20,645 bases of DNA from a virus: positions 1 through 20,645 of the IMG/VR virus record IMGVR_UViG_3300024328_000072. The stretch is one strand, 5' to 3'. Position 1 is the first letter of the stretch. Each line of letters starts with the position of its first letter. Both the position numbers and the translations under genes were made by a program. The notes below the pieces were generated by a model. That model made no database searches, was not told the origin of the DNA, and saw nothing but the letters and a program-made list of their open reading frames with translations. Shown piece after piece: positions 7,526 to 12,480 of the stretch.

Positions 7526-7624
7526 AGTTTATGTGACTAGCATTCTTGCCCCTTGTATTGATAAGCTTATACCGTGGCCTATTCTATGGTAAAAAGAAAA
7601 AGCAAAGATTTATTAAAAAAGGTG

Positions 7625-7653
7625 TTGACATACTTTGATCGTCTGTCTTATGG
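7625..7653 (+). promoter_or_regulatory. Rightward early promoter
   Basis: TTGACA (7625-7630), a 17-nt spacer and TTATGG (7648-7653), or an 18-nt spacer and TATGGT. An A/T-rich tract lies directly upstream (7591-7620, AAAAAGAAAAAGC and TTATTAAAAAA), resembling an UP element. Transcription would begin near 7660, about 50 nt before the first early gene. It is the best placed promoter for the whole block 7712-11255. Confidence 0.6.
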
Positions 7654-7711
7654 TGTTTGTATCGCAAGCAAATCCGCAAAGCGAAAACTAAACTAAACCA
7701 AGGAAAACAAA

Positions 7712-7885
7712 ATGAAAGCCACACTGGAACAATGGAAAAACGAAATGTTAGAAAAAGCCGCGCACATGGGTTGCAATAGGTATGAGCTAAAAACAGAAAG
7801 CAACGGCACTGTAAAAATTCACACACTGCGAATGCTTAAAAACAAAACCGAAAGGGATTCGTTTACAATGGTTGAGTTTTGCTAG
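7712..7885 (+). CDS. Small early protein
   Basis: A 57-residue protein, not recognised. It is predicted helical in the first third (LEQWKNEMLEKAAHMG), then has a beta-like segment (GTVKIHTLRML). It is the first gene after the early promoter and has one of the clearest ribosome sites of the block: AAGGA seven bases before the ATG. Small, soluble, first-expressed phage genes often encode host takeover factors, but that is positional inference. Ends just before the first copy of the repeated RNA element (7894-7978). Confidence 0.62.
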   Translation: MKATLEQWKNEMLEKAAHMGCNRYELKTESNGTVKIHTLRMLKNKTERDSFTMVEFC

Positions 7886-7893
7886 TAATAGAC

Positions 7894-7978
7894 AACCCTT
7901 CAACCCTTACCCGCCTTTGCCTTGTGCATCGTGCGGGTTTTGGGGTAGGCGAATGAATCGCCGAACTAAACTAAACCA
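7894..7978 (+). ncRNA. Two-hairpin intercistronic RNA element, copy A
   Basis: After two AACCCTT blocks comes stem 1, ACCCGC (7909-7914) with GCGGGT (7933-7938). Then TTTGGGGTA leads to stem 2, GGCGA (7948-7952), loop ATGAA, TCGCC (7958-7962), and the trailer GAACTAAACTAAACCA. ACCC upstream of stem 1 can also pair with GGGT after it, making a nested or pseudoknotted core. Copies B (8193-8277) and C (9052-9111) keep the architecture with different stem 1 sequences. Confidence 0.6.
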
Positions 7979-8002
7979 AGGAAAAAATAACTAAACTAAA
8001 TC

Positions 8003-8185
8003 ATGAATAAATACAATCCTTCCAACGCCTGGGCTTTTGAAGTTTACGGCCCTTTCTCTTACGTCATTGCATCTTTCGCTATAAATGATGAAGAAACGCA
8101 TCACGCTGCAGCCGAAAAAGCGCGAAAGCTTTGTTTTCAACTCAACAAAGAGGGCAAGCGCGCCTGGATTCGCCTTAAAAACTAA
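8003..8185 (+). CDS. Small early protein
   Basis: A 60-residue protein with aromatic/beta character in the first half (AWAFEVYGPFSYVIASFAIN) and a charged C-terminal helix (HHAAAEKARKLCFQLNKEGK, then RAWIRLK). It is not recognised. The layout (short beta strands, then an amphipathic helix) recalls small alpha/beta domains of phage and plasmid accessory proteins. It lies between copies A and B of the RNA element, so its translation may depend on those structures. The AAGGA upstream is about 20 nt from the ATG, too far for a normal ribosome site. Confidence 0.65.
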   Translation: MNKYNPSNAWAFEVYGPFSYVIASFAINDEETHHAAAEKARKLCFQLNKEGKRAWIRLKN

Positions 8186-8192
8186 AAGCGCA

Positions 8193-8277
8193 AACCCTTC
8201 AACCCTTGTGGCCGCCTTCTCAATTGAGTCGCGCGGCCTTTGGGGTAGGCGAATGAATCGCCGAACTAAACTAAACC
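8193..8277 (+). ncRNA. Two-hairpin intercistronic RNA element, copy B
   Basis: Same plan as copy A. AACCCTT occurs twice. Stem 1 is GGCCGC (8210-8215) with GCGGCC (8233-8238), different in sequence from copy A but still fully paired. Then come TTTGGGGTA, stem 2 GGCGA/TCGCC (8248-8262) and the identical trailer. The core lies exactly 300 nt after that of copy A. Compensatory change in stem 1 against a constant core is the signature of selected RNA structure. Confidence 0.62.
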
Positions 8278-8296
8278 ATAAACAAAGGAAAACAAA

Positions 8297-8551
8297 ATGA
8301 TCGATCTAACATACAAGACAGACGGCCTGAGTGCTACTTTCTATGTAAACAGCAACGCCGGCCTGAGTGCTTACAAAACGCTCGTTGAAACAATAGGAAG
8401 TGCAACGGTGCATCTGAGCCAATTAGACAGCACTTTATATCAGCTTAAACAAGCGGGCTATAAGACAAGGCGCACGCCTAACAAGGCGCAATCAAGTGAC
8501 GAATCATTCAATGCAAGTGACGCGGCTTTACTCGAAAAGCTTTTGGCGTAA
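8297..8551 (+). CDS. Small early protein
   Basis: An 84-residue protein, not recognised. It opens with a beta-like segment (LTYKTDGLSATFYVN) and continues with a helical, Ser/Thr-rich middle (AYKTLVETIGSATVHLSQLD) and a charged tail. The start has a good AAAGGA eight bases upstream. The gene follows copy B of the RNA element directly, so that structure is part of its leader. The tail (SSDESFNASDAALLEKLL) looks flexible, then helical. Confidence 0.66.
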   Translation: MIDLTYKTDGLSATFYVNSNAGLSAYKTLVETIGSATVHLSQLDSTLYQLKQAGYKTRRTPNKAQSSDESFNASDAALLEKLLA

Positions 8552-8638
8552 ACTTTACCCTTGCAATTGATAAAAGACAAAGAGAAAAGACAACCGGCGC
8601 AAATGCCAAAAACTAAAACCATAAACAAAATACTAAAC

Positions 8639-9028
8639 ATGAAAACAAAATTCGAAACAATACAAAGCAAAATTGAAACCATAGCAAGCGAACGATCGGC
8701 ATGGGCGCGAGGCGTGAAAGATTACGCCCTTGAACTAATGGAAAACCTAGAGAACAATCCTAGCCTTATTGATGAATTCAATGACGGTATGCCAATTAGA
8801 GAGAAAGACCTTTTAAGTGGGGCTTCCGACTGGGTTGCTTATAGCTACGGAGGCTGTTCTAGTATTTATAATCAAGACATTGCCGAAAGGCTTTGCACGC
8901 CTAGCGAGCTAAAGAAAGCGCGGCAAGGCGAGCGCAACCCAAACGCCAATGAGGATTGGCTGCAATGCCAGGCGCGTGCATTGGGGCAAGCTTGCCGCCT
9001 TGTATTGCTTGCGGCTAAGTTAGCATAA
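8639..9028 (+). CDS. Conserved-type early protein of unknown function
   Basis: A 129-residue protein. The frame is open upstream to 8561, but the ATG at 8639 carries the A-rich leader typical of this block, so I use it. The C-terminal half has a dense pattern (YSYGGCSSIYNQDIAERLC, PSELKKARQGE, NPNANEDWLQCQARALGQAC) that resembles an uncharacterised domain common in plasmid and prophage proteins. This rests on recall of its style, not a search. The N-terminus is helical. No catalytic motif stands out. Not membrane-bound. It precedes copy C of the RNA element. Confidence 0.72.
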   Translation: MKTKFETIQSKIETIASERSAWARGVKDYALELMENLENNPSLIDEFNDGMPIREKDLLSGASDWVAYSYGGCSSIYNQDIAERLCTPSELKKARQGERNPNANEDWLQCQARALGQACRLVLLAAKLA

Positions 9029-9051
9029 AACCTAGCAAAGCAAAGCAAATC

Positions 9052-9111
9052 ACCCTTGCGCCCTGCGTTCCCTATACGGGGCGCGGGGTTTCGAGGTAGG
9101 TGAAGACACCT
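9052..9111 (+). ncRNA. Two-hairpin intercistronic RNA element, copy C (diverged)
   Basis: ACCCTT is followed by stem 1, GCGCCC (9058-9063) with GGGCGC (9079-9084), then GGGGTTTCGAGGTA, and stem 2, AGGTG (9098-9102), loop AAGA, CACCT (9107-9111). Both stems differ in sequence from copies A and B yet pair fully. The trailer (AAAAACAAAC) is also A-rich. This copy is the best evidence for structure conservation in the set. Confidence 0.55.
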
Positions 9112-9181
9112 AAAAACAAACAAAACGCCCTCAGGGGGCATTCAAACGCCATTAAACGGCATTCAAACCAATAAACAAACC

Positions 9182-9379
9182 ATGAAAATTCAAGACATAG
9201 TAAATCAAATCAATCAAGGCGATTCTGTCGACTTCGAAGCATCAAACGGCGATTCTGTCGAGGTATGGGAAAGCAAGTTCGGCTTCAACCTTATGCTCAA
9301 TGGCAAAGTCATAAAGAGTTGCGAACGGTTCGCCCACATAGCAAGGCACTTAAAGCTAAAGTCATTGATAGAAGCCTAA
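9182..9379 (+). CDS. Small early protein
   Basis: A 65-residue protein, not recognised. The start looks helical (KIQDIVNQINQGDSVDFEAS), followed by beta strands (GDSVEVWESKFGFNLMLNG) and a C-terminal helix (FAHIARHLKLKSLIEA), a compact alpha/beta plan. GDSV occurs twice, with identical DNA GGCGATTCTGTCGA at about 9219 and 9249, a minor internal repeat. The leader is AATAAACAAACC without a Shine-Dalgarno sequence. Confidence 0.66.
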   Translation: MKIQDIVNQINQGDSVDFEASNGDSVEVWESKFGFNLMLNGKVIKSCERFAHIARHLKLKSLIEA

Positions 9380-9401
9380 ACCATCAAACCAATAAACAAA
9401 C

Positions 9402-9821
9402 ATGAAAACGAAACAATTGATATTAGCACTTGCACTTGGCCTAGTTTCAAACCTGTCCGGCAATGCCTCTGAAATCGTCGCAGCAACCCTTATCCTGGAA
9501 GCGGGCGGTGAGTATTCAACTGGCTCAATGGAAGCCGTCAATGAAGTTATAAGGAACCGTGCGGCCAAGCGCAAGCTTACGACCCGGCAAGTGTGCTTGC
9601 AACGTAAACAGTTCAGTTGCTGGAACAGCGGAAGGATTGAGCAGTTGCTAGCCAAAGCAAAGCGGCACCCACGATTCAATGAGGCCCTAGCCATTGTAAA
9701 CGGGAAGCCTACGAATTATACTGGCGGGGCAGATCACTACCACGCAGACTACTGCAATCCATATTGGGCAAGCTCGATGAAAAAGACTTGCATTATAGGC
9801 AAACATATCTTCTATAAGTAA
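9402..9821 (+). CDS. Exported SleB/CwlJ-type cell-wall hydrolase (endolysin)
   Basis: A 139-residue peptidoglycan hydrolase of the SleB/Hydrolase_2 family. A Sec-type signal peptide covers residues 1-23 (KTKQLILALALGLVSNLSGN, with cleavage likely after Ala22-Ser). The mature domain shows the family's pattern: LILEAGGE with the probable catalytic Glu (about 33), EVIRNRA, the QFSCW box (about 70), ADHYHAD (about 110), then WAS and GKHIFYK. Four cysteines (VCL, FSCW, DYCNP, KTCII) suggest disulfides, consistent with export. Two tiny membrane proteins follow directly. I call it the phage lysin. A virion-associated wall enzyme is the alternative. Confidence 0.88.
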   Translation: MKTKQLILALALGLVSNLSGNASEIVAATLILEAGGEYSTGSMEAVNEVIRNRAAKRKLTTRQVCLQRKQFSCWNSGRIEQLLAKAKRHPRFNEALAIVNGKPTNYTGGADHYHADYCNPYWASSMKKTCIIGKHIFYK

Positions 9822-9830
9822 AAACAAACC

Positions 9831-9935
9831 ATGAAAAGACTGACAGACAATCAAATCCTAGCAATCTGCACGGTTGCAAGCACGCTCACAGCAATCATAT
9901 GCGCCATTTATGGCCTCTACAGGTTGCAACTCTAA
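9831..9935 (+). CDS. Tiny single-span membrane protein (holin-like candidate)
   Basis: A 34-residue peptide with a short polar start (KRLTDNQ), one hydrophobic span (ILAICTVASTLTAIICAIYG) and a tiny basic tail. The ATG has the same AAACAAACC leader as its neighbours and begins 10 nt after the lysin stop. Size, topology and place suggest a pinholin-like or lysis-regulating peptide. Very short open frames arise by chance, so certainty is moderate. Confidence 0.5.
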   Translation: MKRLTDNQILAICTVASTLTAIICAIYGLYRLQL

Positions 9936-9949
9936 CCCAACGACAAACA

Positions 9950-10141
9950 ATGAAAATCATTATTATATTATACATCGCAGCTTCGGCCCTTGCGCTGGGC
10001 TTTCTAAGTCACGACTTGAACCGGGCAGAAAGTAACATTGAGATACTGGCCAAAGTGATAAAGAATCACGAAGACAGCCTATCGGACCATCGAACCGTCA
10101 TTTTAGGTCTTTTGGACAAGCGCAACAACTCATTCATGTAA
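9950..10141 (+). CDS. Small membrane-anchored helical protein, lysis cassette candidate
   Basis: A 63-residue protein with an N-terminal hydrophobic anchor (residues 2-19, KIIIILYIAASALALGFL), then a charged helical region (AESNIEILAKVIKNHEDSLS) ending in VILGLLDKRNNSF. The anchor plus coiled region is the usual plan of inner-membrane spanins and some holins. It is placed after the exported hydrolase and the 34-residue membrane peptide. The frame is open further upstream (9899), but the hydrophobic anchor makes ATG 9950 the better start. No lipobox outer spanin was found nearby. Confidence 0.62.
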   Translation: MKIIIILYIAASALALGFLSHDLNRAESNIEILAKVIKNHEDSLSDHRTVILGLLDKRNNSFM

Positions 10142-10148
10142 ACAGCAA

Positions 10149-10319
10149 ATGCAAGACATTACCGAACGTTTAAACCTAGCGAAAATCCTAATCAGAAACA
10201 CGCTAGCATCTCACCAGGGAACACCGGAAACGGCTGTGACATATGCAGTCAGGCAATTAGACTTGCCGCCGGACGTTTCACATTCTCTCATTCAATACGC
10301 CAACCAATTAAACAAATAA
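10149..10319 (+). CDS. Small helical protein coupled to HTH gene
   Basis: A 56-residue, mostly helical protein (TERLNLAKILIRNTLASHQ, then AVTYAVRQLDLPPDVSHSLI). It is not recognised. Its TAA shares one base with the next ATG (TAATG), so it is translated together with the 155-residue DNA-binding candidate and could be its partner or antagonist. Confidence 0.6.
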   Translation: MQDITERLNLAKILIRNTLASHQGTPETAVTYAVRQLDLPPDVSHSLIQYANQLNK

Positions 10320-10786
10320 TGAACACACTAGACATAGCAGGAAATCAAAGCCAAGTATCAAGCTGCATGGGCTTCTTAGCCTCAGGGGCAGCCCGGGACG
10401 CATACCATAGGCTTCTAAAGGAAAGCACAGCAGGGCAGAGCAAGGGCGAGCAACGCAAGGCCGTTTTTGTTCGCCATACTAAAGCAGATCGCAAGCGCAT
10501 GGCCAAAGCGGCGGCGGAAAGGGTAAACAATGGGGAGTCATGGCAACACGTTGCCGCCGGCTATCCTTTGAGCGCAGACTCTATCAGGCGCAACGCAGTT
10601 GCCTTTGGATACTATAAGCCAAGGCAAAAGGCAAGTGAGATGGAAGCGCAACGTGCAATCTACGACCAGCAAGCGCAAGAAGTGCTTGAGCTAGCTGTCG
10701 ACGGCGTCACACAAGCGCAAGCAATGGCCAAGGTGGGCATAAGCGAAAACGCATTTTACCAAGCAATAGAAAGGGCAAAGCGATAA
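10319..10786 (+). CDS. Predicted DNA-binding protein with two HTH segments
   Basis: A 155-residue basic protein. Two segments read as helix-turn-helix: ESWQHVAAGYPLSADSIRRN (about 74-93) and LAVDGVTQAQAMAKVGISEN (about 126-145, followed by AFYQAI). They resemble resolvase/homeodomain-type motifs in which the second helix contacts DNA. The N-terminal third is polar and unassigned. Start and stop are both coupled by TAATG overlaps to the genes on either side. A role as early transcription regulator, perhaps acting on the repeat arrays around 6765-7525, is a reasonable guess without direct evidence. Confidence 0.68.
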   Translation: MNTLDIAGNQSQVSSCMGFLASGAARDAYHRLLKESTAGQSKGEQRKAVFVRHTKADRKRMAKAAAERVNNGESWQHVAAGYPLSADSIRRNAVAFGYYKPRQKASEMEAQRAIYDQQAQEVLELAVDGVTQAQAMAKVGISENAFYQAIERAKR

Positions 10787-11046
10787 TGACGGGAAGCATG
10801 ATAGCAAGCGCAGTTCGATATATGGAAAGCATCAAGGATAAGGTGCCGCCAGCATACGAGGAGGCAATCACCGTCAAGCCCGGCACGACCCATCTGAAAA
10901 CTTTAGGTCTCGACCCTCACAAAATGGTCAAGGATGTGAATAAGCTGAAGGCAAAGGGGATGACGGTAAAGGATGCTTGCGAGCAAGTCGGCATGACTAG
11001 GGCGCAATACTACAAAACTAAGAAAGGAATCACAAACAAGAAATGA
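10786..11046 (+). CDS. Small predicted DNA-binding protein
   Basis: An 86-residue protein with a basic C-terminal helix-turn-helix (KGMTVKDACEQVGMTRAQYY, then KTKKG), similar in style to the second HTH of the preceding gene. That suggests the pair are paralogous or work together. The N-terminal half (AVRYMESIKDKVPPAYEEAI) is helical and may dimerise. The start shares a base with the upstream stop (TAATG), and the stop overlaps the next ATG by 4 nt. No named family. Confidence 0.68.
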   Translation: MTGSMIASAVRYMESIKDKVPPAYEEAITVKPGTTHLKTLGLDPHKMVKDVNKLKAKGMTVKDACEQVGMTRAQYYKTKKGITNKK

Positions 11047-11255
11047 AAACCATACAGCAATACCGAAAGGACAACCCGCACCTGTCAGAAGAGCAGATGC
11101 ACTCTGCTTACCACGTGACAGAGATTGATGCGCCTGAGTTCGCCGTGAGCGGCTTCACGCTCATTGCGCCCGGTAGGTGTCTCGCTATCCATGGAAGCGG
11201 CAATATAGCCCCTTTACGGCTCAAGGGGAGCTATGGTGACGCGAGCGCAAGGTAG
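11043..11255 (+). CDS. Small protein ending in promoter box
   Basis: A 70-residue protein, not recognised. The N-terminus is polar and helical (KTIQQYRKDNPHLSEEQMHS), then compact beta (APEFAVSGFTLIAPGRCLAI, HGSGN). The last codons (Ser-Ala-Arg-stop) are part of the GAGCGCAAGGTA box, as happens in the 68-residue gene before portal. ATGA overlap with the preceding HTH gene. It closes the early block. Confidence 0.6.
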   Translation: MKTIQQYRKDNPHLSEEQMHSAYHVTEIDAPEFAVSGFTLIAPGRCLAIHGSGNIAPLRLKGSYGDASAR

Positions 11256-11266
11256 TGTGTTATAAT
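11243..11266 (+). promoter_or_regulatory. Phage promoter candidate with GAGCGCAAGGTA box (copy 2)
   Basis: GAGCGCAAGGTA (11243-11254), three bases, TG, one base and a perfect TATAAT (11261-11266). Spacing is identical to copies 1 and 3 but on the other strand. The predicted start (about 11273) falls on the -35 of the second promoter at 11269-11297, so the two starts are arranged in tandem and might interfere. Confidence 0.6.
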
Positions 11267-11268
11267 GC

Positions 11269-11297
11269 TTGACAAGTTTAAGAAACTTATTTAATAC
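11269..11297 (+). promoter_or_regulatory. Strong sigma-70-type promoter
   Basis: TTGACA (11269-11274), a 17-nt spacer and TAATAC (11292-11297). It is the closest match to consensus in the window. Transcription would begin near 11304, at the head of the structured RNA that ends at the terminator 11374-11410. Confidence 0.68.
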
Positions 11298-11303
11298 ATT
11301 CAA

Positions 11304-11410
11304 TCATAGCAGCAATGCTACCGTGTCGCGACGGATCAGACCAATTTGCCGCTTGTTTCTACAAGCATTTTAAGGCCTCTTCTAGCGCGACATGGAAGGG
11401 GTCTTTTTTT
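11304..11410 (+). ncRNA. Short structured RNA or attenuator ending in intrinsic terminator
   Basis: No frame is open over this stretch. From the predicted start it holds a hairpin with GCAA tetraloop (TAGCA/TGCTA, 11307-11320), a hairpin GCTTG/CAAGC (11351-11366) and the terminator. In addition CCGTGTCGCG (11321-11330) pairs over all ten bases, with one G-U, to CGCGACATGG (11386-11395), which is the loop of the terminator hairpin. The long helix and the terminator probably compete, giving either a roughly 105-nt small RNA or controlled read-through into the endonuclease gene. Confidence 0.62.
11374..11410 (+). terminator. Intrinsic terminator with pairing-competent loop
   Basis: Stem GGCCTCTTC (11374-11382) with GAAGGGGTC (11395-11403), nine pairs including two G-U, a 12-nt loop, then seven T. 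The loop is complementary to upstream 11321-11330. Confidence 0.75.
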
Positions 11411-11448
11411 ATGCCCATACAGTCAGGACATGCAACAAGGTTCACGTT

Positions 11449-11725
11449 TTCGGAGTAGCACGATAAACCGAAGTTAGCGAAAGCTAAAGCGATCCATAAC
11501 CAAAAGACGTAGAGTTTAACCATCCGAAAGGACAGGAAAAGCTATCCCGCTCTCTACGCAGGGGAAACCTAGACGAAGCTCTAACGGCCATCGACACTGG
11601 AGACTAGGATACGCTGATACCCTCTTAGTAACGTTTACCGAAACGAGGACTTTCCGGCAATGAGATTTAAGACCTCATCAAAGTGACCTCACCCTCGCTT
11701 ATAGGGGAAACCGTATCTAAAGATA
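11449..11725 (+). ncRNA. Chain of hairpins upstream of endonuclease gene, untranslated structured RNA
   Basis: No gene is seen between 11411 and 11753. Instead there are consecutive stems: TTCGG/CCGAA (11449-11472); TTAGC-GAAA-GCTAA (11474-11487); CGTAGAG/CTCTACG (11508-11514 with 11552-11558) enclosing TCC-GAAA-GGA (11523-11532); CCTAG/CTAGG (11568-11608); CGTTT-ACCG-AAACG (11632-11645); ATGAG/CTCAT (11660-11678); TATC-TAAA-GATA (11714-11725). GGGGAAACC and CTGGAGAC each occur twice at similar spacing. Several loops are GNRA. It resembles a large folded RNA, possibly an intron-like element with the endonuclease, but I could not build a group I core. Confidence 0.5.
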
Positions 11726-11753
11726 ACAAGCCTCGAACTGGAGACGAAATCAA

Positions 11754-12311
11754 ATGCACGTATATATTATTGAATGTGGCGAATACCACAAAATAGGACT
11801 AGCCGACAGGCCGGAACGAAGGATAAAAGACCTACAAGTTGGAAACCCTACAAAGTTGAAGCTAGTCCATTCGGTTCGTTACAAAACAAGGCAGCACGCA
11901 AGGGGCGTAGAGCAACTAATGCACATTAAGTTAAAGGCCAACCAAAAACAAGGGGAGTGGTTTTCTGGATCATTAGAATCAATAATACAGGCACTAGGGG
12001 AAGTGGAAGATGAGTTCCACATGAAGGGCAGCAAGCAAAACTTAGGACGCAAAAAGTTTGCTTGCAAGACCAAGAGAGATATTAAGCGCAGGGAGCTATA
12101 TCGGAGCATATCAAAATCCACGGACAAGCACGTAACCATCGACAGGCGCAACCTACTTCTTCTGCTAACCAAGGGCATAGGGCTTCCAAAATCAGTAGCC
12201 GATGTGCTGGAGATACCAATGAAAGGGAACAAGGGTTGGAAGAAAAGAGTCATAGGATTCAAGATGCCCAGAGAGGTGTTCTTGGCTAACTGCGACCCTT
12301 CAATTAAATAA
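11754..12311 (+). CDS. GIY-YIG/T5orf172-type endonuclease
   Basis: A 185-residue protein. Residues 1-90 match the GIY-YIG-related T5orf172/Mug113 pattern: VYIIE at the start, YHKIGLADRPERRIKDLQVG with the conserved Lys-Ile-Gly and Arg, and a Glu in ARGVEQLMHIKL that would hold the metal. The rest is basic with a helical HTH-like segment (LLLLTKGIGLPKSVADVLEI) for DNA recognition. Free-standing homing endonucleases of phages have this architecture. It stands alone, flanked on both sides by structured untranslated RNA (11449-11725 and 12323-12395). The leader is CAAATC before ATG, without a Shine-Dalgarno sequence. A host-directed nuclease is the alternative. Confidence 0.78.
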   Translation: MHVYIIECGEYHKIGLADRPERRIKDLQVGNPTKLKLVHSVRYKTRQHARGVEQLMHIKLKANQKQGEWFSGSLESIIQALGEVEDEFHMKGSKQNLGRKKFACKTKRDIKRRELYRSISKSTDKHVTIDRRNLLLLLTKGIGLPKSVADVLEIPMKGNKGWKKRVIGFKMPREVFLANCDPSIK

Positions 12312-12322
12312 GGATTCCAATG

Positions 12323-12395
12323 GGTGAAACTATGTCTGGACAACAGGACTCACCGATTTGATTGAGACCAAGGGACCAAAGTTTCTTTAGAAACT
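12323..12395 (+). ncRNA. Structured RNA downstream of endonuclease gene
   Basis: GGTGA (12323-12327) pairs with TCACC (12350-12354) around an inner stem GTCTG/CAG-G-AC with loop GACAA. It is followed by a perfect hairpin AGTTTC-TTTA-GAAACT (12380-12395) just ahead of the promoter at 12409. No T-tract follows, so it is not a plain terminator. It may be the 3' half of the folded RNA that begins upstream of the endonuclease. Confidence 0.4.
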
Positions 12396-12408
12396 AGGAC
12401 GTTTCTTC

Positions 12409-12437
12409 TTGACCATACAAATAACTTGCCCTAAATC
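12409..12437 (+). promoter_or_regulatory. Rightward promoter
   Basis: TTGACC (12409-12414), a 17-nt spacer and TAAATC (12432-12437), with a predicted start near 12444, 37 nt before the next gene. The stretch TTGACCATACAAATAAC is nearly repeated at 13016 (TTGACCATACATAAATAAC), so both may answer to the same factor. Confidence 0.5.
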
Positions 12438-12480
12438 TTAATTCATCCACCATACAAGACCAATAAAACAAAGAAACACC

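Larger units (their letters stand above)
6832..7624. other. Divergent intergenic control region, no convincing gene
   Basis: About 790 nt between the leftward late operon and the rightward early genes. Open frames exist in both directions, but they have low-complexity composition, no leader like the neighbouring genes, and cross the repeats, so I do not call them. The stretch holds promoter-like sites, a tandem 15-mer pair (7028-7057: ACGAACAGTGTTCTG then ACGAACGGTGTCCCT), the tandem repeats at 7331-7454, the CATCTTGCGACC pair, and a run of seven T at about 7262-7268. It is a good place for a replication origin or transcription switch. Confidence 0.6.

Noticed and set aside
7389-7592. Plus-strand open frame over the 16-mer repeats
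   Set aside because: Its first part is only the repeat DNA read in one frame, and it ends before the early promoter that would be needed to express downstream genes.
7894-8277. Identity of the repeated RNA element with the glutamine (glnA/Downstream-peptide) riboswitch
   Set aside because: The GTAGG-hairpin-CCGAAC order is reminiscent, but the closing GTTC/GAAC helix and flanking conserved bases are missing, so I left it unnamed.
11611-11645. Hammerhead-like CTGATAC...GAAAC
   Set aside because: The conserved CTGANGA core is not met and no stem II or cleavage-site pairing could be formed.
11449-12395. Firm group I intron assignment around the endonuclease
   Set aside because: Core-like strings GGGGAAACC and GGAGACTAGG exist, but I found no partner strands for P4 and only a weak P7 match (AGACG with TGTCT), and no interrupted exon gene.
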